Shown: positions 47,255 to 56,746, counted from the stretch's first letter. The stretch is 64,000 nt of DNA from Candidatus Thalassolituus haligoni (GCF_041222825.1 NZ_CP139482.1:1581001-1645000); one strand, 5' to 3'. Notes: generated by a model not told the origin, from the letters alone. Numbers and translations are program-made.

Positions 47255-47785
47255 CTACTTCAAGCCCAGCTCCAGAATAGAGAGCAGGCTCATCAGCATG
47301 ACTTCGACGTCTTCTGCCTTGCGGGCATCCACTTCATATACCGGTGCATTGATTCCCATTTCTTGCAGCTTGCTGATGTAGGCTGCCAGCGGCGGATTGG
47401 TCGATAGATCCATACGCGTAATACCAACAACCAAAGCATTGTTGTCAATGAATTTACGGAATGCTTCAACATAGGTGACCATATCTTCAACCGGATTGGC
47501 TGCGGCATTGTCGATCAGTAGCACCAATCCCAAGCCACCTACGGTCAGGACGTCCCACATAAAGCTGAAGCGGGTCTGGCCCGGAGTGCCAAACAGGTGG
47601 ACTTTCTCGCCACCAGGAAGATTGATCAGGCCATAGTCCATTGCCACAGTGGTGGTGTCTTTACGCAAGGCAACGTCGTCACTGGCTCTGGCTTCCGTTT
47701 TGACTACCGGTACATCGCTGATAGCGGCAATCGCGGTCGTTTTACCAGCGCCTACTTGCCCGCCGAAGATAATCTTGTATTCCAT
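47255..47785 (-). CDS. small Ras-like GTPase (MglA/conservon type)
   Basis: 176 residues: P-loop GGQVGAGKTT, switch region RKDTTTVAMDYG, a GTPGQTRF motif where many Ras-like proteins have DTxGQ, and a base-recognition ITRMDL. The catalytic-type DxxG Asp is therefore Gly. Paired with a Roadblock protein it resembles the polarity switch MglA-MglB or Streptomyces conservons. Its role here is unknown. Confidence 0.87.
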   Translation of the reverse strand: MEYKIIFGGQVGAGKTTAIAAISDVPVVKTEARASDDVALRKDTTTVAMDYGLINLPGGEKVHLFGTPGQTRFSFMWDVLTVGGLGLVLLIDNAAANPVEDMVTYVEAFRKFIDNNALVVGITRMDLSTNPPLAAYISKLQEMGINAPVYEVDARKAEDVEVMLMSLLSILELGLK

Positions 47786-48013
47786 GTTTTCCTTGGCCCG
47801 AGTGGGTGAATCGATCTGATAGTCTACTGATCATTTACTTCCAGCAATGAGGTTTCAGCCGCAAATTCGTCAGTTCCTGAGTGATTTGCCCGTGCTTTGG
47901 ACGCGCGCTGCCTGGAGATCCTCTGAGCTTGGCTGGTGATAGCAAACGAGTAAAGCTCAGAAGTGTCAATGCCAACAGCGACAGACAAATACCCAGGTAA
48001 CCGCAGGCTGGCC

Positions 48014-49711
48014 TTAAAGAGGAACGGCCTGATCCCACCCTGAAATACGAATTTCCTGGTCGCTGATGGTCAGATCGGCAGGCTCCAGCACACTTTCGCC
48101 AAAGTGATAGCGTGGACGGGTTGTTCCTGCGGTGGCGTCGCTGTCGTACCGGTGTGCAGTTTCTGCCACAGTTTCATTACGATTCTGGTAGTGACTGAGC
48201 TCGCTTGCGCTGTAACGCTGTGCGATCAGCTGGCGGGTTTTGGCCGGTGAAATAATCATGGCGGAAGCATTATTGCCGCCAAAGCCTTTGGCATTAATAA
48301 AGGCAACCGGGAGTTCGGCCGGGTCGATCTGCTTGTCCTGCAGGACAAATTCCAGCTGTTGCTGGTGCACATCATCCGCAATCTTGTGGGTTGTTTTGAT
48401 GCCGGGGATAAACCCCTCGGCCCAGGTTCCCAGTGTGGCGCTGAGTTGATCGGCGGAGGCGGCGGACAGGGAGTGTCCGACATAAGCCTTGACGGCCGTT
48501 ACCGGCCAGTTTTCCAGTTTGAAGGCACTGGCCAGTTGCTGATAGATATGGGATTCCGTTACCCGGTTTTGGGGCGTGCTGCTGCCATGGGCATGGACAA
48601 AGGTGCCGTGACGCAAGACATCCTCACCAAGCAGGCGGCGGGCGTTACCAACGACCTTGCCCATGGTCAGGTAATTGCCGATACCAGGGTTGGAGATAGA
48701 CTTCTTGTAGCCGTCGGCATTGACCTGAACATCGCCAACGCTGCCGTGGATGGTCAGCCCCAGCTCCAGCGCCAGTTTGTCATCCGTCAGAATAAAAAAC
48801 TGCGCCGATTCTGCAATGGTAAAGCCACAGTTGTCACCGAATGGTCGGCTGGCGCGGCGGAGATCCGCCGCTGCAGTGGCGGGAATATTGTCCAGATCCC
48901 GTAGTTTCTGTTCCGACGCCAGTGCCGTCATAGCGTTGTAACCTTCGACGATTTCCGGCACCAAGGGGGCTTCGGAATTGCCCACTACGACCACACGGCG
49001 CTTGCCGTTTTCTATGTCTTCTCTGGCGAGGCGCAAATTGTACAAAAAGGTGGCGCAAGCCGCAGACATACAGCCAGTTGTACCGACGTTACCAAGCACA
49101 TAGGCGTTAATAAAATCGGCCGGCATCTGGTTCATGCTCATGGCGCATTGCTTGGATGAGGTGCGCTTGCCCAGTAAGGCCGACTGCATCATGCCACCGT
49201 TACCATTGCTGTCTTGCTGACCCATGGATGAGCCAGCATAAACGGCTATTTCATCCGGGCCGACGTGCTGGCACAGGGTTTCCCAGTCGATTCCCAGCGA
49301 GCCGAGGGCATCAGATGCGGCATAGACGGCCATTTGCAAACCACGCGGGTGGTGCAGTGAGCGATACAGGGTTGCCGGGTCAAAACCCGCGGGCAGCTGA
49401 CCGGCGCTTTGTACGGCAAGGCGACGGTGCGTCAGGCGCCAGCAGGGGTTGCCGTCTTCATCCTTGAACGGTTTGTGAAAAGGCACCGCCTTGGCATCCC
49501 ATGGCACATTGTCCCATTCGCGTACCAGGGTGCCATTCAGAATGGCATCTTCATCCGTGGTTGCCATCAGACTGGCAAGGCTGGCAAGCGTCTGTTCGCG
49601 TTTGGCACCGGTGAGTGAGTCGAGAATCATGCGGCGAAACGCATGATGGCCCGAACTGCGGCCTGCGGCATTGATTCCACCAAAACCGGTTATTACTGCC
49701 AGATTTTTCAT
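48014..49711 (-). CDS. fabY: FabY-type beta-ketoacyl-ACP synthase
   Basis: 565-residue ketosynthase of the FabY class, which in Pseudomonas starts fatty acid synthesis by condensing acetyl-CoA with malonyl-ACP in place of FabH. Active-site Cys is in GTTGCMSAACATFLY, His in FVHAHGSSTPQNRVTE and in KAYVGHSLSAAS. The N-terminal VITGFGGINAAGRSSGHHAF is characteristic. It is divergent from the GlxA-type regulator, with 96 nt between starts. Confidence 0.92.
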   Translation of the reverse strand: MKNLAVITGFGGINAAGRSSGHHAFRRMILDSLTGAKREQTLASLASLMATTDEDAILNGTLVREWDNVPWDAKAVPFHKPFKDEDGNPCWRLTHRRLAVQSAGQLPAGFDPATLYRSLHHPRGLQMAVYAASDALGSLGIDWETLCQHVGPDEIAVYAGSSMGQQDSNGNGGMMQSALLGKRTSSKQCAMSMNQMPADFINAYVLGNVGTTGCMSAACATFLYNLRLAREDIENGKRRVVVVGNSEAPLVPEIVEGYNAMTALASEQKLRDLDNIPATAAADLRRASRPFGDNCGFTIAESAQFFILTDDKLALELGLTIHGSVGDVQVNADGYKKSISNPGIGNYLTMGKVVGNARRLLGEDVLRHGTFVHAHGSSTPQNRVTESHIYQQLASAFKLENWPVTAVKAYVGHSLSAASADQLSATLGTWAEGFIPGIKTTHKIADDVHQQQLEFVLQDKQIDPAELPVAFINAKGFGGNNASAMIISPAKTRQLIAQRYSASELSHYQNRNETVAETAHRYDSDATAGTTRPRYHFGESVLEPADLTISDQEIRISGWDQAVPL

Positions 49712-49807
49712 AATCGAGGCCCAAAAAGTATTTTCACTATCTTACGGGCATCAAATTTCCACCTAGTAGGTTGATATGGACAAAAGATAAAATGATATTG
49801 TCGTTAT

Positions 49808-50818
49808 GTGAAACATGGGAGAGACACTTTGTTGCAACATGTGACGGTATTGCTGGTTGATCAAATGCTGACTTCCAGTATTGCAATCCCGATCGAAATG
49901 CTGGAAGCAGTACGTGCCCGATTAAAAGTAGCGCGGCAGGGTAACGTGAGCTTCAACATTGAAACCGGAGTGGCGGAGCCGGGTGACATATCCAGTCTCG
50001 GGGGGCTGAGACTTTGTCCGGATCGAACCCTGGCTGAAATTGAATCCACCAGTCTGGTGGTCGTACCGGCCCTCTGGCGCAACCCTCGGCGAGTGTTACA
50101 GACCCATGCCAGCGTTATTGGCTGGATTGCTGAACAATATCGGCAAGGAGCCAGTGTGATCTCGGTGGGTACCGGAGTCTGTTTGTTGGCCGCCAGCGGT
50201 ATTCTTGACGGCAAGCCAGCAACGACGCATTGGCATTATCAGGATCGTTTTACCGCCGATTACCCACAGGTGCTGTTACAGCGCCAGCATTTGTTGACCC
50301 AGGCCGGGCGTATTTATTGTGCTGCCAGCGTTAACTCCGGGGCCGATATGGTGATTCATTTTATTGGTCAGACCTGGGGGCGGGAGATGGCATTGCAAAT
50401 TGAGCAGCAGTTCTCTCCAGAGGTACGGCAACCGTTCGAAAACAAGGTGTATTCTATTGGTGAGGGTGCACGACACGCGGATGAAGAGATTGCACTGGTG
50501 CAGGCTTGGATGCGCCAGTATTTGCGGGAACCTTTTTCACTCGGTCTGCTCGCAGAAAGGGCCGGGTTGAGTGAACGGCAGTTTATGCGCCGCTTCAGAC
50601 AGGTCGTTGGAGTAACGCCACTGGTGTATCAGCAGACCATTCGCTGTCAGGCCGCCCGAGAATTGTTGCAGCACAGTAACTTGTCTGTTGCGGATGTTGC
50701 ACAAGAAACGGGTTTTGGCGACAGCAGCTACTTTATCAAGATCTTTCGTCGGTTACAGGGGCAGTCGCCGGGTGAATTCCGGAAAAAGGTACGCGGTAAA
50801 TTATTTACCAGTGGCTAG
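49808..50818 (+). CDS. GlxA family AraC-type regulator
   Basis: 336 residues: an N-terminal DJ-1/PfpI-like domain (VTVLLVDQMLTSSIAIPIEML; ISVGTGVCLLAASGILDGKPATTHW with the nucleophile-elbow Cys) and a C-terminal AraC double HTH (LAERAGLSERQFMRRFRQVVGVTPL; VAQETGFGDSSYFIKIFRR). The ligand is unknown. The start may be GTG 49808 or TTG near 49829; the GGGAGAG ribosome site fits the latter better. Divergent from fabY. Confidence 0.88.
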   Translation: MKHGRDTLLQHVTVLLVDQMLTSSIAIPIEMLEAVRARLKVARQGNVSFNIETGVAEPGDISSLGGLRLCPDRTLAEIESTSLVVVPALWRNPRRVLQTHASVIGWIAEQYRQGASVISVGTGVCLLAASGILDGKPATTHWHYQDRFTADYPQVLLQRQHLLTQAGRIYCAASVNSGADMVIHFIGQTWGREMALQIEQQFSPEVRQPFENKVYSIGEGARHADEEIALVQAWMRQYLREPFSLGLLAERAGLSERQFMRRFRQVVGVTPLVYQQTIRCQAARELLQHSNLSVADVAQETGFGDSSYFIKIFRRLQGQSPGEFRKKVRGKLFTSG

Positions 50819-51065
50819 GCAAAACGTGCCTGATATTTCCATCGAAAATCGATGCTGGCGTTAAAATCATCCATAGTTTGCAGTGATTCTGGTTATTCTC
50901 AGTGCTTATAGTTCAGTGGGAATAGGGTGTGGAGGGCGATATTTGGCTTTTCATTTCTTTGCGTGTTTGACGGGAAATAACGTTGCCTGGTTGTAAAAAA
51001 ACTACGGGGAGGCGTTGTTTTCTTGTTTGGGACGCGGCAGACTGTCGCCCGTCGTCTGGGCCTGC

Positions 51066-51085
51066 TACTCCTGACCCTCGGAGTA
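51066..51085. repeat. inverted repeat in aceE upstream region
   Basis: TACTCC and GGAGTA, perfect, separated by 8 nt, about 165 nt before the aceE ATG. Possible operator. Confidence 0.4.
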
Positions 51086-51136
51086 TTACGACCAGAGACC
51101 AAGAATTTTTAGCCTATAAAACGGGGTCAGATATTG

Positions 51137-51162
51137 TCGATTATCGTAAAAAGGATAATCGA
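51137..51162. promoter_or_regulatory. 9-bp palindrome in aceEF leader
   Basis: TCGATTATC and GATAATCGA, perfect arms with an 8-nt spacer, 89 nt before the aceE ATG. It could be a repressor operator or an mRNA hairpin. It does not match the PdhR box. The remaining 50819-51250 interval contains no supportable gene. Confidence 0.5.
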
Positions 51163-51250
51163 TAAGACCAGATTTTAGGGGTTACCAGGCTCACAAGGCC
51201 TTCACCCGCGCCTGATCCGGGCGCATGTATAAGAAGACTGGGAGTTCCGT

Positions 51251-53902
51251 ATGACACAAGATGTCGATATCTACGAAACACAAGAATGGCTCGATTCACT
51301 CCACGCTACCATTCGCCACTCAGGCCCCGAGCGTGCTGCCTTCTTGCTGAAAGCACTGTTTGATCACGCTCTGTCGAAAGGCGTCGACCTGCCCGCCGCC
51401 ATTACTACACCGTATCGCAACACCATCGCTGTCGATAAGGAACGGCGTATGCCGGGCGACCTGTTTATGGAGCGCCGCATTCGCTCGCTGATTCGCTGGA
51501 ATGCCTTGGCCATGGTGATGCGCGCTAACGACAATGATGAAGGCCTTGGTGGTCACATTGCATCGTTCTCTTCTGCGGCTACCCTGTATGACATCGGTTT
51601 TAACTACTTCTTCCGTGGCAACGATGATGGCCATCTTGGCGATCTGATCTACTTCCAGGGTCACTCTTCACCCGGTATCTACGCCCGTTCCTATCTGGAA
51701 GGCCGTTTTGATGAATCCCAACTGGACAACTTCCGTCGCGAAGTTGATGGCGGTGGTCTGTCTTCTTACCCGCATCCGTGGTTGATGCCGGACTACTGGC
51801 AGTTCCCGACCGTTTCCATGGGCCTTGGCCCGATCCAGGCGATTTATCAGGCGCACGTGATGCGTTACCTGTCCGCCCGTGATCTGGTCGCTCGTGGTGA
51901 TCGTAAAGTGTGGGCATTCCTCGGTGACGGCGAGTGTGATGAGCCGGAAACACTGGGCGCTATCTCGTTGGCAGGCCGTGAGCAGCTGGAAAACCTGGTC
52001 TTCGTGATTAACTGTAACCTTCAGCGTCTGGATGGTCCTGTGCGTGGTAACGGCAAGATCATGCAAGAGCTGGAAGGTGTCTTCCGTGGTGCTGGCTGGA
52101 ACACCATCAAGGTGGTCTGGGGTCGTCATTGGGATGTACTGCTGGAAAAAGACAAGTCCGGTCTGCTGCAGAAGCGTATGGACGAGGTGTGTGACGGCGA
52201 GTTGCAGAACTACAAGGCCAACGGTGGCGCTTACACCCGTGAGCACTTCTTTGGCAAATATCCAGAACTGCTGGAACTGGTCAAGGATATGTCGGACGAC
52301 GACATCTTTAATCTGAACCGTGGTGGCCATGACCCATTCAAGGTCTACGCTGCTTACTCGGAAGCCATGGAGAACAAGGGATCACCAACCGTGATTCTGG
52401 CTCAGACGGTGAAAGGTTATGGTCTGGGTGAAGCAGGCGAGGCGGTAAACCCGACGCACTCGGTGAAGAAACTGGATAAAGCCGCACTGCGTAAATTCCG
52501 TGACCGTTTTGGTATCCCGCTGAGCGACGACGAACTGGAAACGGTTCCTTATTACCGTCCAGCGCCTGACAGCCCTGAAATGCGTTACATGAAGGAACGT
52601 CGTGACAAGCTGAACGGCGTTGTGCCTTCCCGTCGTGCCGATTTTGAAGCGTTGAAAACTCCGGCTCTGGAAGCCTTCAAAGGCCAGCTGACCGGTTCCG
52701 GTGATCGCGAGCAGTCGTCGACCATGGCATTTGTCCGGGTACTGTCGCAGCTGGTGAAAGACAAAGAAGTCGGCAAGCGTATTGTGCCTATCGTGCCTGA
52801 CGAAGCCCGTACGTTCGGTATGGAGGGTATGTTCCGCCAACTGGGTATTTACTCCTCAGCCGGTCAGAAATATACCCCGCATGACTCCAATCAGATCATG
52901 TACTACAAGGAAGACAAGAAAGGCCAGATCATGGAGGAAGGCATCAACGAAGCCGGTGCCATGTCTGCCTGGGTAGCGTTGGCAACAGCTTACAGTAACA
53001 GTGCCTGCCCGATGGTACCGTTCTATGTTTTCTACTCAATGTTTGGTTTCCAGCGTATTGGTGACCTTGCCTGGCTGGCCGGTGATATCCAGGCCCGTGG
53101 CTTCCTGATTGGTGCCACTGCCGGTCGTACCACATTGAACGGCGAAGGTCTGCAGCACCAGGATGGCCATAGCCACCTGATGGCGCATACCATTCCAAAC
53201 TGCAGGTCGTATGACCCTACCTATGGCTTCGAACTGGCGGTGATCATCCAGGATGGTCTCAAGCGTATGTACGAAGACAAGGAAAACTGCTTCTACTACA
53301 TCACCACCATGAACGAGAACTACGTTCATCCGGAAATGCCAGTAGGTGCTGAAGACAGCATTATCAAAGGCATGTACTTGCTGAAAGAAGGCAAGAAATC
53401 CAGCGGGCCTCGTGTTCAGTTGATGGGTGCCGGTACGATTCTGCGTGAAGTGGAAGCCGCTGCGGTTATGTTGCGTGAAGACTATGGTGTTGAATCCGAT
53501 GTCTGGAGTCTGACCAGTGTTAACGAACTGGCGCGTGATGGACAGGCCTGTGAGCGCTGGAACCTGATCAACTCTGAAGCAGTACAGAAAGTGCCGTACA
53601 TCACCCAGTGTCTGAGTGAGCAGGACGGCCCGGTTATTCTGTCTACCGACTACATCAAGACCTATGGTGAACAACTGCGCGCCTATGTGCCGGGTGATTT
53701 CAAAGTGCTGGGCACCGATGGTTTCGGACGTTCGGATACCCGCAAAAAACTGCGTCACTTCTTTGAAGTCGACCGCAGCTTTGTGGTTCTGGCGGCACTG
53801 ACCAGCCTGGCCAAGCAGGGCAAGTTCGACACAGCAGAGTTGCCAAAAGTGCGGCAGAAGCTGGGCATCGATGCCAACAAAGCTGATCCGACCACAGTTT
53901 GA
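51251..53902 (+). CDS. aceE: AceE, pyruvate dehydrogenase E1 component
   Basis: Homodimeric E1 decarboxylating pyruvate with thiamine diphosphate. 883 residues, standard length. The ThDP motif GDGECDEPETLGAISLAGREQLENLVFVINCN is intact; HGHSSPGIYARSYLEGR-like YFQGHSSPGIYARS and GRTTLNGEGLQHQDGHSH are family hallmarks. A 12-nt gap leads to aceF. The strong ribosome site is GGGAG before ATG 51251. Confidence 0.97.
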   Translation: MTQDVDIYETQEWLDSLHATIRHSGPERAAFLLKALFDHALSKGVDLPAAITTPYRNTIAVDKERRMPGDLFMERRIRSLIRWNALAMVMRANDNDEGLGGHIASFSSAATLYDIGFNYFFRGNDDGHLGDLIYFQGHSSPGIYARSYLEGRFDESQLDNFRREVDGGGLSSYPHPWLMPDYWQFPTVSMGLGPIQAIYQAHVMRYLSARDLVARGDRKVWAFLGDGECDEPETLGAISLAGREQLENLVFVINCNLQRLDGPVRGNGKIMQELEGVFRGAGWNTIKVVWGRHWDVLLEKDKSGLLQKRMDEVCDGELQNYKANGGAYTREHFFGKYPELLELVKDMSDDDIFNLNRGGHDPFKVYAAYSEAMENKGSPTVILAQTVKGYGLGEAGEAVNPTHSVKKLDKAALRKFRDRFGIPLSDDELETVPYYRPAPDSPEMRYMKERRDKLNGVVPSRRADFEALKTPALEAFKGQLTGSGDREQSSTMAFVRVLSQLVKDKEVGKRIVPIVPDEARTFGMEGMFRQLGIYSSAGQKYTPHDSNQIMYYKEDKKGQIMEEGINEAGAMSAWVALATAYSNSACPMVPFYVFYSMFGFQRIGDLAWLAGDIQARGFLIGATAGRTTLNGEGLQHQDGHSHLMAHTIPNCRSYDPTYGFELAVIIQDGLKRMYEDKENCFYYITTMNENYVHPEMPVGAEDSIIKGMYLLKEGKKSSGPRVQLMGAGTILREVEAAAVMLREDYGVESDVWSLTSVNELARDGQACERWNLINSEAVQKVPYITQCLSEQDGPVILSTDYIKTYGEQLRAYVPGDFKVLGTDGFGRSDTRKKLRHFFEVDRSFVVLAALTSLAKQGKFDTAELPKVRQKLGIDANKADPTTV

Positions 53903-53914
53903 CAGGAGACTGAT

Positions 53915-55879
53915 ATGAGCAAAATGACTGTAGAAGTGCCCGATATTGGTGGTGCGGAAAACGTTGATGTAATTGAAGTCTCGGTTGCTGTTGGCGACAT
54001 GGTGGAAGTCGATCAGGATCTGATTGTGCTGGAAACCGACAAGGCCTCGATGGAAGTACCTTCTCCGGCGGCTGGCAAGGTGATTGAATTGCTGATCAGC
54101 GTTGGTGACAAGATCAACGAAGGCGCGCCGATTCTGGTATTGGAAACCGCTGCGGGTGAAACCGCAGTGGTTGCGACACCGGTTGAAGCGCCTGCGCCTG
54201 CACCAACTGCTGCGCCAGCTCCTGTAGTAGCTCCTGCAGCTACTGCCAGTGGTGGCAGCAAACAGATAGAACTGATCATTCCAGACCTGGGTGGTGCCGA
54301 CGAAGTTACCCTGATCGAACTGTGTGTCGAGCCTGGTACTACAGTTGCCGCAGAGGACTCACTGCTGGTACTTGAAACTGACAAGGCATCGATGGATGTT
54401 CCTGCCCCTGAAGCCGGTAAAATTATCGAGTTCAAGGTTGCGGTTGACAGTAAAGTCAAAGAAGGAGATGTCTACGCCATCATGGAAGTTGCTGGTGCAG
54501 CTGACGTTGCGGTATCGGTTGTAGAGCCAGCAGCAGCCCCTGTTGCTGCAGCTTCGGCGGCTGTTGCTACGCCTGCCGCAGCGCCTGCTGCCGAAATGGA
54601 ACTGGCCTTGCCGGATCTGGGCGGTGCTGATGGTGTGACCGTGATTGAATTGTGTGTGGCTCCGGGCACCGCAGTAAAAGCAGAAGATTCACTGATTGTA
54701 CTGGAAACCGACAAGGCGTCCATGGATGTCCCGGCACCGGAAGACGGTATTCTGGTGGGCTTCAAGGTGAAAGAAGGCGATACCGTCAGCGAAGGTGATC
54801 TGTACGCCATCTTCAAACCTGCAAGCGCAGCAGTAGCAGCGCCTGCGGCTGTTGCGGCTCCGGTAGCGCCTGTTGCGGCGGCTCCTGTTGCGGCTCCAGC
54901 CCCAGCCCAGGCACCTGTTGCAAAGGCCGGTACTTTGGCCGAAACAGAAGCCAAGCCTACCGACGTATACGCGGGTCCTTCTTCCCGTCGCCTGGCGCGC
55001 CAGTTGGGTGTGAATCTGGGCAAGGTGAAAGGCAGCGGTATTCGCGGTCGTATTACCAAGGATGATATTCGCAACTACGTCAAGGAAGCACTGAAGCGGG
55101 CCGAGCAAGTACCCGTTGCCAAGGCTGCCGTGACCGGCGGGACTGGTATTCCACCGATCCCGGCAGTCGATTTCAGCCAGTTTGGCGAAATCGAAATGGT
55201 CAAGATGAGCAAAATCAAGAAGGTGACGGCGGTTAATATGTCGCGTTCCTGGTTGAACGTGCCTCATGTGACCCAGTTCGACGAAGCTGATATCACCGAT
55301 CTGGAAGAATTCCGCAAGTCAATGAAAGCGGAATCAGAAAAGGCGGGTGTCAAACTGACGCCGATGCCATTCCTGATCAAGGCGGCAGCGATGGCGCTGC
55401 GTGCAGAGCCAAGCTTTAACGTATCGCTGCACCACGACGGTGAGCATATGGTGCACAAGAACTACGTGCACATCGGTATTGCCTGCGATACACCAAACGG
55501 CCTGATGGTACCGGTACTGCGTGATGCTGATAAAAAGGGTATCTACCAGATTGCCAAGGAAACCAACGACCTGATCAAGGCCGCTCGAGATGGCAAGCTG
55601 AAACCTCGCGATATGCAGGGTGGCTGCTTCACCATCTCCAGTCTGGGTGCCATTGGTGGTACCGGCTTTACACCGATCGTGAATGCGCCAGAAGTGGCCA
55701 TTCTGGGTGTTTCCAAGGCACAGATGAAACCGGTCTGGAATGGCAAGGAATTTGTTCCGCGCAATTTGCTGCCGCTGGCTGTGTCGTACGATCACCGTGC
55801 GATCAACGGTGCTGACTGTGGCCGCTTCTTTACCACGCTGGTGGCGATGATTGCGGATATCCGTCGAGTACTGTTGTAA
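53915..55879 (+). CDS. aceF: AceF, dihydrolipoyl acetyltransferase with three lipoyl domains
   Basis: E2 core of pyruvate dehydrogenase, 654 residues. Three lipoyl domains have lipoylated Lys at about 43, 157 and 267 (each ETDKASM), joined by Ala/Pro-rich linkers. An E1/E3-binding domain follows (SSRRLARQLGVNLGKVKGSG near 350-390), then the catalytic domain with DHRAINGAD. The E3 gene (lpd) is not in the window; transcription ends at tandem terminators. Confidence 0.97.
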   Translation: MSKMTVEVPDIGGAENVDVIEVSVAVGDMVEVDQDLIVLETDKASMEVPSPAAGKVIELLISVGDKINEGAPILVLETAAGETAVVATPVEAPAPAPTAAPAPVVAPAATASGGSKQIELIIPDLGGADEVTLIELCVEPGTTVAAEDSLLVLETDKASMDVPAPEAGKIIEFKVAVDSKVKEGDVYAIMEVAGAADVAVSVVEPAAAPVAAASAAVATPAAAPAAEMELALPDLGGADGVTVIELCVAPGTAVKAEDSLIVLETDKASMDVPAPEDGILVGFKVKEGDTVSEGDLYAIFKPASAAVAAPAAVAAPVAPVAAAPVAAPAPAQAPVAKAGTLAETEAKPTDVYAGPSSRRLARQLGVNLGKVKGSGIRGRITKDDIRNYVKEALKRAEQVPVAKAAVTGGTGIPPIPAVDFSQFGEIEMVKMSKIKKVTAVNMSRSWLNVPHVTQFDEADITDLEEFRKSMKAESEKAGVKLTPMPFLIKAAAMALRAEPSFNVSLHHDGEHMVHKNYVHIGIACDTPNGLMVPVLRDADKKGIYQIAKETNDLIKAARDGKLKPRDMQGGCFTISSLGAIGGTGFTPIVNAPEVAILGVSKAQMKPVWNGKEFVPRNLLPLAVSYDHRAINGADCGRFFTTLVAMIADIRRVLL

Positions 55880-55902
55880 GTCCTTCACCTCGCGTGTGAA
55901 GT

Positions 55903-55936
55903 AAAAGAGCCAACAATTTGGGGGTTGGCTCTTTTG
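55903..55936 (+). terminator. first terminator after aceF
   Basis: AAAAGAGCCAAC pairs with GTTGGCTCTTTT over a 10-nt loop. Confidence 0.93.
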
Positions 55937-55975
55937 TGTTCCCGCAGTCCGACGATTGCAGGGAACTGCTTGTTT

Positions 55976-55998
55976 ACCGGCCTTTTGGCCGGTTTTTT
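55976..55998 (+). terminator. second terminator after aceF
   Basis: ACCGGCC-TTTT-GGCCGGTTTTTT, a compact stem with T-run, 40 nt after the first. Confidence 0.92.
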
Positions 55999-56131
55999 GT
56001 GTCTCCGATTCACTGCTTTGAACATCTGTTAGTCGCACTTTCCAACGCTTTTCTGCGTTATCTGACACCCTCTTACGTGCGTTAGCGGCACAATGACGGT
56101 TCAAAAAAGATTGTTATTCCAGGGTGAATCG

Positions 56132-56683
56132 ATGAATAAATTGGCGGGTGTTGTACTGCTGTTGTGTACGATTAGCGGTTTGGCAATGGCGGATGATAGG
56201 GACGGAGAGCGTGGCCAGCATGGTCAGCGACCACCGGCATTCGCTGATCTGGATAGTAACTCGGATGGTGTGATCTCTAGGGGGCGTTCTCAATTGGTCA
56301 ATCGGACCTGCTGAGAGCCCGTTGGCTTCAGAACAAGGCATGAGGAGTGTGGTTTGGCGTGCTAAATAAGCGACGAATAACACCGTTCTGGAGTCAACTG
56401 GCCTCAGCCCGAAGGGTTATGGTTAAAAATCCATCATGCGGTGTTGTTGAACTTGAAAAGGGCCCACCATTCTCTGCGTTCAACGCCTTGCCTGATGGAT
56501 TTTTTCTCCATAACAGGACGCGTTAACTAATTGAGAACGCCCCCTAGTGATGAAGCTGCCAGTATTCCACCGCTGGCTGAGCACTTCAGTGAGATGGATA
56601 CCGATGGTGACGGTGTGCTGACAGAAGAGGAAATGTCGGCTCATATGCCGCGCCCACCTAAAGCTGACAGCAACGACCGTTAA
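56132..56683 (+). pseudogene. EF-hand secreted protein gene split by mobile element
   Basis: The 5' part (56132-56280) encodes a signal peptide (LAGVVLLLCTISGLAMA) and the first EF-hand loop, DLDSNSDGVIS. The 3' part (56548-56683) encodes SDEAASIPPL, a second EF-hand loop DTDGDGVLTEEE and a stop. Removing 56281-56547 (element plus one CTAG) rejoins them in frame as a 94-residue two-EF-hand protein. As it stands translation ends at a TGA inside the element. AGGGTG precedes ATG 56132. Confidence 0.88.
56281..56543 (+). mobile_element. MITE-like element, long copy (263 bp)
   Basis: Terminal inverted repeats GGGGCGTTCTCAATT and AATTGAGAACGCCCC, perfect over 15 nt, flanked by CTAG on both sides (56277-56280 and 56544-56547), a 4-bp target duplication of the YTAR kind seen with IS5-family elements (TA is the alternative reading). 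No transposase. An internal inverted repeat (about 56417-56440 against 56485-56515) would fold into a long hairpin. It is related to the 126-bp copy at 27.85 kb. Confidence 0.87.
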
Positions 56684-56689
56684 CCTTGC

Positions 56690-56746
56690 GATGGTCTGGG
56701 GTGATAGTCTGGGGTGATGGTCTGGGGTGATGGTCTGGGGTGATGG
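56690..56746. repeat. 13-bp tandem repeat
   Basis: Four copies of GATGGTCTGGGGT (one with a single change, GATAGTC) plus a partial fifth, directly after the broken EF-hand gene. Confidence 0.9.

Noticed and set aside
47835..48038. 67-codon minus-strand frame after fabY
   Set aside because: Overlaps the fabY end, no ribosome site, biased composition; not supportable.
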